A stretch of DNA of 51,444 bases from Burkholderiales bacterium. GTDB lineage: Bacteria; Pseudomonadota; Gammaproteobacteria; Burkholderiales; Burkholderiaceae_C. Positions 45,484-51,444 of this stretch are shown here, one piece after another (positions within the stretch are counted from its first letter, which is position 1; every line of letters begins with the position of its first letter). The stretch is from the NCBI GenBank assembly GCA_019510465.1, contig JAEKKH010000147.1:1-51444 (forward strand), given 5' to 3'. Below the pieces are notes generated by a model that had not been told where the DNA came from, did no database searches, and was given only the letters and a program-made list of their open reading frames with translations. The translations under genes and the position numbers were made by a program.

Positions 45484-47163
45484 ATGCTTCCCCATCATCG
45501 TTTCAGACCGCGTCTGCTCGACACGCTGCGCGGCTACCGGCGCACGGATTTCCTCGCCGACCTCGGCGCCGGCCTGACCGTCGGCGTCGTCGCCCTGCCG
45601 CTGGCCATGGCCTTCGCCATCGCCTCCGGCGTGAAGCCCGAGCAGGGCCTGTTCACCGCCATCCTCGCGGGCCTGCTGATCTCGGGGCTGGGCGGCTCCA
45701 GCGTCCAGATCGGCGGGCCCGCCGGCGCGTTCATCGTCGTCGTCTACGGCATCGTCCAGCGCTACGGCGTGCCCAACCTGCTGGTGGCCACGATGATGGC
45801 CGGCGTGCTGCTGCTCGCGATGGGCTGGCTGCGCGTGGGCGCGCTGGTGCGCCAGATGCCCGTGTCCATCATTTCCGGCTTCACCAACGGCATCGCCGTG
45901 CTGATCGCGCTGTCGCAGCTCAAGGACTTCCTCGGACTGCCGATCGCCTCGATGCCGGCGGGCTTCTTCGGGCAGGTCGCCACGGTGGCCAGGCAGGCGC
46001 CGCACGCCAACCTGCAGGCCCTGCTGCTGGGCGCCGGGTGCCTCGCGGGCCTCATGTTCTGGTCGGGCCTGGGCGTGCAGAAGAACCTGCTGGGGGAGGA
46101 TCGTCGCACCAACCGCTGGCTCAGGTTCGCCGCCCGCATCCCGGGGCCCATCGTGGCGCTGGTCACGCTCACGGCGCTGGCCGGCGCGCTCGACCTGCAC
46201 GTGGAGACCATCGGCAGCCGCTTCGGCGGCATCCCGCGAACGCTGCCGGCGCTCCAGGCCCCCGCCGTGTCGTGGGACAGCGTGCAGCAATTGTTCGTGC
46301 CGGCGCTGACCATCGCGCTGCTGGGGGCCATCGAGTCGCTGCTTTGCGCGCGCGTGGCCGACGGCGTCGCCCCGGTCCGGCGCCACGACCCCAACCAGGA
46401 GCTGATGGCGCAGGGCGTCGCCAACCTTGTCGCGCCATTGTTCGGCGGCCTCCCCGCCACGGGGACGATCGCACGCACCCTGACCAACATCCGCGCAGGG
46501 GGCCGCACACCGGTCGCCGGCATCCTGCACGCGGTCACGCTGCTGCTGGTGATGCTGGCGGCCGCGCCGCTGGCCGCGCGCGTGCCGCTGGCGGCGCTGT
46601 CGGGCATCCTGCTGTACGTCGCCTGGAACATGCTGGAACCGCGCGAGTTCCTGCGCCTGCACAAGGACGGCGTCGAGTACGCCGCCAAGTTCCTTTGCAC
46701 CTTCGTGCTGACCGTGGTGCTGGACCTGACGGTGGCGGTGGAGGTGGGCCTCGCGCTGGCCTGCATGCTGTTCGTCTACCGCATGGGCACCCTGTTCGGG
46801 CTGGAGGCCGACACCGCCGCCGGCGCGGGCGGCGACGTGCGGGTGTTCCGGCTGTACGGCGCCCTGTTCTTCGGCGCCGCGGGCAAGGTGGAGTCGCTCG
46901 CCGACGAACTGCCCCCGGGCGTGCGCTGGGTGATCCTGGAGGCGAACTACCTGTTGTCGATCGACACCTCCGGCCAGAGCGCGCTCGAGACACTGGGCCG
47001 GGAGCTGGCGCGGCGCGACATCGGCTGGATCGTCTGCGGCCTGCATCGCCAGCCGCAGCAGCAGCTCGACCCCGTGACGACGGCGCACTGGGAGGCGCCA
47101 CCGGTCGTCCTGCCCGACCTGCCCGCCGCACTGCGCCGCGCCGAAGCGCCGGCGCCTGCTTGA
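45484..47163 (+). CDS. SulP family anion transporter with STAS domain
   Basis: 559 residues. About 12 hydrophobic segments with the SulP motifs LTVGVVALPLAMAFAIASGVKPEQGL and GGSSVQIGGPAGAFIVVVYGIV, and GLPATGTIARTLTNIRAGGRTPVAGI in the core domain. The C-terminus (about 440-545) is a STAS domain (FRLYGALFFGAAGKVESL, VILEANYLLSIDTSGQSALETLGRELARRDIGWIV). Family members carry sulfate, bicarbonate or dicarboxylates; the substrate is not clear. A TAAGAT 6 nt before an ATG at 45353 suggests a leader frame of 74 codons overlapping the start region. Convergent with the CBS gene. Confidence 0.93.
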   Translation: MLPHHRFRPRLLDTLRGYRRTDFLADLGAGLTVGVVALPLAMAFAIASGVKPEQGLFTAILAGLLISGLGGSSVQIGGPAGAFIVVVYGIVQRYGVPNLLVATMMAGVLLLAMGWLRVGALVRQMPVSIISGFTNGIAVLIALSQLKDFLGLPIASMPAGFFGQVATVARQAPHANLQALLLGAGCLAGLMFWSGLGVQKNLLGEDRRTNRWLRFAARIPGPIVALVTLTALAGALDLHVETIGSRFGGIPRTLPALQAPAVSWDSVQQLFVPALTIALLGAIESLLCARVADGVAPVRRHDPNQELMAQGVANLVAPLFGGLPATGTIARTLTNIRAGGRTPVAGILHAVTLLLVMLAAAPLAARVPLAALSGILLYVAWNMLEPREFLRLHKDGVEYAAKFLCTFVLTVVLDLTVAVEVGLALACMLFVYRMGTLFGLEADTAAGAGGDVRVFRLYGALFFGAAGKVESLADELPPGVRWVILEANYLLSIDTSGQSALETLGRELARRDIGWIVCGLHRQPQQQLDPVTTAHWEAPPVVLPDLPAALRRAEAPAPA

Positions 47164-47176
47164 CGGCTGCCGCCAC

Positions 47177-47196
47177 GCGGCCGGACGGCCGGCCGC
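47177..47196. terminator. Hairpin between convergent sulP and CBS genes
   Basis: 8-bp stem GCGGCCGG / CCGGCCGC around ACGG, lying in the 42-bp gap between the two stop codons. No T-run, so it may be only weakly terminating. Confidence 0.45.
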
Positions 47197-47205
47197 GGCG
47201 CGGAT

Positions 47206-47670
47206 TCAGAGCTCGGTCTGGACCTTGGCGTCTTCCTCGGACGGCCAGTCGCGGATGTAGGCCTTGAGCATGCGGTTCTCGAAGTCCTGCGCCTCGACCA
47301 CCGTGCGGGCCACGTCGTAGAACGAGATCACGCCCATCAGCGTCTGGCCGTTGAGCACGGGCATGTAGCGCGCGTGCCGGCCGAGCATCATGCGGCGCAC
47401 CTCGTCGATCTCGGTCTCGGGCGTGCAGGTGAGCGGCGCGTCGTCCATGACGGAGCGGATGGTGACGCTGCCCAGCGTGCCGCCCTGCCGGACGGTGGCG
47501 CGGATCACCTCGCGGAAGGTGAGCATGCCGATGAGATCGCCGTGGTCCATGACGACGAGCGAACCGATGTCGTGCTCGGCCATCGTGACGACGGCTTCGT
47601 GAAGCGGCTGGTCGGGCGAAACGGTGAACAAGGTATTGCCCTTGACACGCAGGATGTCGCTGACTTTCAT
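47206..47670 (-). CDS. CBS-domain pair protein
   Basis: 154 residues, ATG at 47670 with GAGGAGG 7 nt upstream. Two tandem CBS motifs: MKVSDILRVKGNTLFTVSPDQPLHEAVVTMAEHDIGSLVV (about 3-58) and VRDIM-like TIRSVMDDAPLTCTPETEIDEVRRMMLGRHARYMPVLNG (about 72-128). Such stand-alone pairs bind adenosyl nucleotides and are regulatory; the partner is unknown. Divergent from metY; the gap is only about 60 bp. Confidence 0.93.
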   Translation of the reverse strand: MKVSDILRVKGNTLFTVSPDQPLHEAVVTMAEHDIGSLVVMDHGDLIGMLTFREVIRATVRQGGTLGSVTIRSVMDDAPLTCTPETEIDEVRRMMLGRHARYMPVLNGQTLMGVISFYDVARTVVEAQDFENRMLKAYIRDWPSEEDAKVQTEL

Positions 47671-47730
47671 GGCAACGCCTCCTCGGGGAATCAGTGGGAA
47701 CAGGGCTTCAACATAGCACACAATCGTGGC

Positions 47731-49032
47731 GTTGGCGTCCCGTCCGACCCGTCCTTCGACACCCTCGCGCTGCACGCCGGCGCCGCCCCGGATCCCGCCA
47801 CCGGCGCGCGCGCCACGCCGCTGCACCTGACGACGTCCTTCGTCTTCGAGTCGAGCGAGCACGCCGCCTCGCTGTTCAACATGGAGCGCGCCGGCCACGT
47901 CTACAGCCGCATCTCCAATCCGACCACCGCCGTGTTCGAGGAGCGCGTGGCCGCGCTGGAAGGCGGCATCGGCGCGATCGCCACGGCCAGCGGCCAGGCC
48001 GCGCTGCACCTGGCCATCGTCACGATCGCCGGCGCCGGCTCGCACATCGTCGCCAGCTCGGCGCTGTACGGCGGATCGCACAACCTGCTGGCCTACACCC
48101 TGTCTCGCTTCGGCATCGAGACGACCTTCGTCAAGCCGCGCGACATCGACGGCTGGCGCGCCGCCATCCGGCCCGAAACGCGCCTGCTGCTGGGCGAATC
48201 GCTGGGCAACCCGGGCCTGGACGTGCTGGACATCCCGCGCGTGTCGGCCATCGCGCACGAGGCGGGCGTGCCGCTGCTGGTCGACGCCACCTTCACCACG
48301 CCGTGGCTGCAGCAGCCCTTCAAGCTGGGCGCCGACCTCGTGTTCCATTCGGCCACCAAGTTCCTGTCCGGCCACGGCACCGTCGTCGGCGGCGTCCTGG
48401 TGGACTCCGGCCGCTTCGACTGGGAACGCAGCGGGCGCTTCCCCGAGCTGACCGCGCCCTACGCCGGCTTCCACGACATGGTGTTCACCGAGGAGAGCAC
48501 CGTCGGCGCCTTCCTCCTGCGCGCCCGCCGCGAGGGCCTGCGCGACTTCGGCGCCTGCATGAGCCCGCACACGGCCTGGCTGATCCTGCAGGGGCTGGAG
48601 ACGCTGCCGCTGCGCATGGAGCGCCACGTCGCCAACGCGCGCAAGGTGGCGCGCTTCCTGGCGTCGCACCCGCTGGTGGCGCAGGTCGGCTACCCCGAGC
48701 TCGAATCGCATCCCGACCACGCGCTCGCGCAGGCGCTGCTGCCGCGCGGCTGCGGTTCGGTGTTCAGCTTCGACCTGCGCGGCTCGCGCGCGCAGGGCGT
48801 GGCGTTCATCGAGGCGCTGCAGCTGTTCTCGCACCTGGCCAACGTGGGCGACTGTCGCTCGCTGGTGATCCACCCGGCGTCGACGACGCACTTCCGCATG
48901 GACGACGCCGCGCTCGCGGCCGCCGGCATCGGGCCCGGCAGCATCCGGCTGTCGATCGGCCTGGAGGACGCGGACGACCTCATCGCCGACCTGAAGGGCG
49001 CGCTCAAGTCCGCCGAGAAGGCCGCCGCATGA
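47731..49032 (+). CDS. metY: O-acetylhomoserine sulfhydrylase (PLP, Cys/Met metabolism), no canonical start codon
   Basis: About 433 residues if translation begins near 47731. The enzyme begins in homologues at PSFDTLALHAGAAPDPATG. The PLP lysine is in FHSATKFLSGHG, and YGGSHNLL, VYSRISNPTTAVFEERVAALEGG and LVDATFTTPWLQQPF are family landmarks. It makes homocysteine from O-acetylhomoserine and sulfide. In frame there is no ATG, GTG or TTG between the divergent CBS gene and 47881; the first codons are GTT GGC GTC CCG. CACAAT stands exactly 6 nt before that GTT. A GTT or ATA start, or a sequence error for GTG, are possible. Ends in an ATGA overlap with the next gene. Confidence 0.85.
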   Translation, partial: VGVPSDPSFDTLALHAGAAPDPATGARATPLHLTTSFVFESSEHAASLFNMERAGHVYSRISNPTTAVFEERVAALEGGIGAIATASGQAALHLAIVTIAGAGSHIVASSALYGGSHNLLAYTLSRFGIETTFVKPRDIDGWRAAIRPETRLLLGESLGNPGLDVLDIPRVSAIAHEAGVPLLVDATFTTPWLQQPFKLGADLVFHSATKFLSGHGTVVGGVLVDSGRFDWERSGRFPELTAPYAGFHDMVFTEESTVGAFLLRARREGLRDFGACMSPHTAWLILQGLETLPLRMERHVANARKVARFLASHPLVAQVGYPELESHPDHALAQALLPRGCGSVFSFDLRGSRAQGVAFIEALQLFSHLANVGDCRSLVIHPASTTHFRMDDAALAAAGIGPGSIRLSIGLEDADDLIADLKGALKSAEKAAA

Positions 49033-49829
49033 AGCTCGACGTCCAGGGGCGCGCGGCCTACGCGTACACCGGCGGCAGGCCGTTCGCCGTCGACGGGCCG
49101 TGCGTCGTCTTCCTCCACGGCGCGCTCAACGACCACTCCGTGTGGACGCTGCTGGCGCGCTGGTTCGCCCACCACGGCCACCGCGTGCTGGCCGTCGACC
49201 AGCCGGCCCACGGCCGCTCCGAGGGCCCGGCGCTGGCCAGCATCGAGGCGCTGGCCGACTGGGTGCTGGCGCTGATGGACGCCGCCGGCGTCGACCGGGC
49301 CCACCTGGTGGGACACAGCATGGGCTCGCTGATCGCGCTGGAGGCCGCCGCGCGGGCGCCCGCGCGGGCGAGCAGCCTCGTGATGGTGGGCACCGCGTAC
49401 CCGATGAAGGTCAGCGAGGCCCTGCTGTCCACGGCACGCGACGATCCGGCGCGCGCGATCGCGATGGTCAACGCGTTCTCGCATTCGAGCCTGGCCAGCA
49501 AGCCCTCGTACCCCGGACCCGGCGCCTGGCTGCGCGGTGGCAACAGCGCCTTGATGCATCGCATACAAAGTGATGCCGATGGCAACCTGTTCGAGCACGA
49601 CTTCCGCGTCTGCGACGCCTACGCTGGCGGTGTCGAGGCGGCCGCGCGCGTCGCGTGCCCGGCCCACCTGATCGTGGGAACGCGCGACGCGATGACGCCC
49701 GCCAAGGCCACGAAGGAACTCGCGGGCATGCTGAATGCCGCGCTCACGCGCATCGTTTCAGGGCATGCACTGATGCAGGAAGCCCCCGATGCGGTGTTGA
49801 ATGCGATCCGTCAAGCCCTCAAGGCCTGA
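49029..49829 (+). CDS. Alpha/beta-hydrolase, translationally coupled to metY
   Basis: 266 residues; the ATG overlaps the metY stop (ATGA). Alpha/beta-hydrolase fold: oxyanion region VVFLHGALNDHSVW, strand-turn LAVDQPAHGRSEG, nucleophile elbow Ser in LVGHSMGSLIALEAA, acid region LIVGTRDAMTPAK and catalytic His in IVSGHALMQEAPDAV. Substrate unknown; the coupling to metY suggests a link to methionine or thiol-ester metabolism, but that is only context. Confidence 0.9.
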   Translation: MKLDVQGRAAYAYTGGRPFAVDGPCVVFLHGALNDHSVWTLLARWFAHHGHRVLAVDQPAHGRSEGPALASIEALADWVLALMDAAGVDRAHLVGHSMGSLIALEAAARAPARASSLVMVGTAYPMKVSEALLSTARDDPARAIAMVNAFSHSSLASKPSYPGPGAWLRGGNSALMHRIQSDADGNLFEHDFRVCDAYAGGVEAAARVACPAHLIVGTRDAMTPAKATKELAGMLNAALTRIVSGHALMQEAPDAVLNAIRQALKA

Positions 49830-49856
49830 GGGCGCATAACGAACGAGGGAACGACC

Positions 49857-50180
49857 ATGGCCAACGCAGTCACCGACATCGAATCGCTGCACAGCTTCGG
49901 CGAGTTCTATCCGTTCTACCTGAACGAGCACCGCAACGCCACCTGCCGCCGCCTGCACTTCATCGGCTCGACGCTCGCGCTGGTCTGCCTGTGGTCGCTG
50001 ATCTGGACGCACCGGCCGCTGTTCTTCGTCGCCGGCGTGCTGTTCGGCTACGGCTTCGCCTGGGTCGGGCACTTCGTCTTCGAGAAGAACCGGCCCGCCT
50101 CGTTCAAGCGCCCGCTCTGGAGCTTCATGGGCGACTGGCGCATGTACTTCGACATCTGGACCGGCAAGGTGCCGGTCTGA
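49857..50180 (+). CDS. Mpo1-like (DUF962) membrane protein
   Basis: 107 residues with GAGGGA upstream. Typical for the family: FYPFYLNEHRNATCRRLHFIGSTLA at the start, then about two hydrophobic stretches (ALVCLWSLIW and LFFVAGVLFGYGFAWVGHFVFEKNRPASFK) and ending WSFMGDWRMYFDIWTGK. Yeast Mpo1 is an iron-dependent dioxygenase acting on 2-hydroxy fatty acids; the His residues of the motif NEHRN and GHFVFE are present. The bacterial role is unclear. The final gene of its strand; convergent with tdh. Confidence 0.9.
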   Translation: MANAVTDIESLHSFGEFYPFYLNEHRNATCRRLHFIGSTLALVCLWSLIWTHRPLFFVAGVLFGYGFAWVGHFVFEKNRPASFKRPLWSFMGDWRMYFDIWTGKVPV

Positions 50181-50207
50181 GCGCCGACGACGCGGCCCTG
50201 GCGCCGC

Positions 50208-51170
50208 TCAGGCCGTCGCCTTGGCCTTCACGAGGGGCGCCAGCTGCGTCAGCATCTCGTCGACCATCTCGTCGAGGCCGAACCTGGCCTTCCAGCCCCA
50301 GTCCTTCGCGGCCTCGCTGTCGTCGATCGAGCGCGGCCAGTTGGCGGCGATGGCCTGGCGGAAGTCCGGCTGGCAGTCCATCGTGAAGCCGGGCACCCGC
50401 CGGGCGATCGCGTCGGCGATCTGGCGCGGCGTGAAGCTGATGGCCGACAGGTTGTAGCTGCCGCGCTGGCGGATGGAGCCGGACGGCGCCTCCATCAGCT
50501 CGATGGTGGCGCGCAGCGCGTCGTCCATCAGCATCATGGGCAGCGCCTGGTCCTCCTTCAGGAAGCAGGTGTAGCGGCCGTCGCGCAGCGCCGCATGGAA
50601 GATCTCCACGGCGTAGTCGGTGGTGCCGCCGCCCGGCGGCGTCTTCCAGCTGATCAGGCCCGGGTAGCGCAGGCTGCGCACGTCGACGCCGTGGTTACTG
50701 TGGTACCAGGCGCACCAGCGCTCGCCGGCCAGCTTGCTGATGCCGTAGATCGTGGTCGGGTCCATGACGGTGTCCTGCGGCGTGCCGTCGGCGGGCGTCG
50801 ACGGGCCGAAGGCGGCGATCGAGCTGGGCCAGAACACCTTGTCCAGCTTGTGCGTGCGCGCCAGTTCCAGCACGTTGAGCAGGCCCGTCATGTTCAGGTT
50901 CCAGGCCCACTGCGGGTGCTTCTCGCCGTTGGCCGACAGCGCGGCCGCCAGCAGGTAGACCTGCGTGACGTGGTGGCGCTCGACGACCGACGTCAGCGCC
51001 GCGGCGTCCGTGACGTCCAGCTGCTCGTGCGCCAGGCCCGGCGTGCGGCCCGTGGGCGCGACGTCGCTGGTGATCACCGCCTCGACGCCGGCGCGCTGGC
51101 TCAGGGCGCCCGCGAGTTCCGAGCCGATCTGGCCGTTGGCGCCGATGATGAGGATGCGGGCACCCGTCAT
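50208..51170 (-). CDS. tdh: L-threonine 3-dehydrogenase, short-chain (SDR epimerase-like) type
   Basis: 320 residues. NAD-binding Rossmann motif RILIIGANGQIGSELAGAL; active-site triad in IAAFGPSTPADGT (Ser/Thr region) and YGISKLAGE (YxxxK). ALSANGEKHPQWAWNLNMTG, RYPGLISWKTPPGGGTTDYAVEIFH and NLSAISFTPRQI are characteristic of the SDR-type TDH rather than UDP-sugar epimerases. It oxidises threonine to 2-amino-3-ketobutyrate. It starts in an ATGA overlap with kbl, and kbl makes glycine from its product, which fixes the assignment. Confidence 0.9.
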   Translation of the reverse strand: MTGARILIIGANGQIGSELAGALSQRAGVEAVITSDVAPTGRTPGLAHEQLDVTDAAALTSVVERHHVTQVYLLAAALSANGEKHPQWAWNLNMTGLLNVLELARTHKLDKVFWPSSIAAFGPSTPADGTPQDTVMDPTTIYGISKLAGERWCAWYHSNHGVDVRSLRYPGLISWKTPPGGGTTDYAVEIFHAALRDGRYTCFLKEDQALPMMLMDDALRATIELMEAPSGSIRQRGSYNLSAISFTPRQIADAIARRVPGFTMDCQPDFRQAIAANWPRSIDDSEAAKDWGWKARFGLDEMVDEMLTQLAPLVKAKATA

Positions 51171-51442
51171 TGCGCGGCTCCCACCAGGCCAAGCTCCTTG
51201 CCGGCCTGGGAGAACGCCTCGACGGCCTTCTCCAGGTGATGCCGGTCATGCACCGCCGACATCTGCACCCGGATGCGCGCCTGGCCCTTGGGCACGACGG
51301 GGAAAAAGAAGCCGACGGCGTACAGGCCCAGCTCCATGATGCGCTGCGACAGCTGCTGCGCCTTGACGGCGTCGCCGATCATGATGGGCACGATCGGGTG
51401 CTCGCCCGGCTTGATCTCGAAGCCCGCGGCGGTGATGGCCTG
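51167..51442 (-). CDS. kbl: 2-amino-3-ketobutyrate CoA ligase, C-terminal part
   Basis: The last 91 residues are visible; the gene enters from beyond position 51444. The piece AAGFEIKPGEHPIVPIMIGD, then LYAVGFFFPVVPKGQARIRVQMSAVHDRHHLEKAVEAF, matches the C-terminal domain of Kbl. The enzyme cleaves 2-amino-3-ketobutyrate with CoA into glycine and acetyl-CoA. Translationally coupled to tdh (ATGA overlap). Confidence 0.93.
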   Translation of the reverse strand, partial: QAITAAGFEIKPGEHPIVPIMIGDAVKAQQLSQRIMELGLYAVGFFFPVVPKGQARIRVQMSAVHDRHHLEKAVEAFSQAGKELGLVGAAQ

Positions 51443-51444
51443 GC

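Overview
The window reads as chromosomal DNA of a high-GC betaproteobacterium. The gene content and order (dnaX-ybaB-recR, a riboswitch-led gcvTHP-sdaA set, tdh-kbl, PIN-PhoH, MltD next to gloB) and the dispersed CCCCCCGAGGGGG palindromes fit the order Burkholderiales, probably near the Rubrivivax/Leptothrix/Roseateles group. That placement rests on remembered family resemblance, not on a search. There is no sign of a prophage, plasmid, insertion sequence, CRISPR array, tRNA or rRNA. The only structural RNAs seen are the 4.5S signal recognition particle RNA and a tandem glycine riboswitch.

Layout. Positions 1-2914 hold the end of one gene and all of a second for secreted beta-helix proteins; the complete one carries a CBM56-like beta-glucan-binding module. 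Positions 3067-8165 hold a PhoH ATPase with a possible attenuator, an M3 peptidase and an NlpC/P60 hydrolase. Positions 8269-16921 hold molybdenum cofactor genes (moaA-mobA), rnhA, a methyltransferase, gloB, the lytic transglycosylase mltD, and small lipoprotein, SnoaL-like, GFA and DTW-domain genes. Positions 17094-19797 hold a three-gene ExbB/ExbD operon whose first gene encodes a large membrane-anchored protein with a C-terminal PA14-like domain. Positions 19966-23058 hold dnaX-ybaB-recR, divergent from a PurM-like gene (23227-24351) that is followed by the 4.5S RNA. Positions 24654-28799 hold an acetyltransferase, a DHA2-type MFS exporter, a Lys/Ala-rich secreted protein and an unknown single-span protein. 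Positions 29051-35547 hold the glycine riboswitch, gcvT, gcvH, gcvP and sdaA. Positions 35582-51444 hold small envelope proteins, an RND efflux pump and its adaptor, aroC, a GGDEF/EAL protein, a SulP transporter, a CBS protein, metY with a coupled hydrolase, an Mpo1-like protein, and tdh with the end of kbl.

How genes work together. gcvTHP, sdaA, tdh and kbl form a threonine/glycine to serine to pyruvate route, and the riboswitch gates the glycine part. dnaX-ybaB-recR serves replication and repair. moaA-mobA serves molybdenum cofactor synthesis. The ExbBD operon looks like a proton-driven motor coupled to an unusual periplasmic effector and is the best candidate for an undescribed system.

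Most unusual points: a repeat inserted in frame in sdaA; an EAL domain that lost exactly the segment holding one metal-binding Glu; metY without a canonical start codon; a palindromic repeat family whose copies start with TAG, used as a stop codon in two genes; and a recurring -10-like hexamer 6-7 nt before start codons, suggesting leaderless mRNAs.
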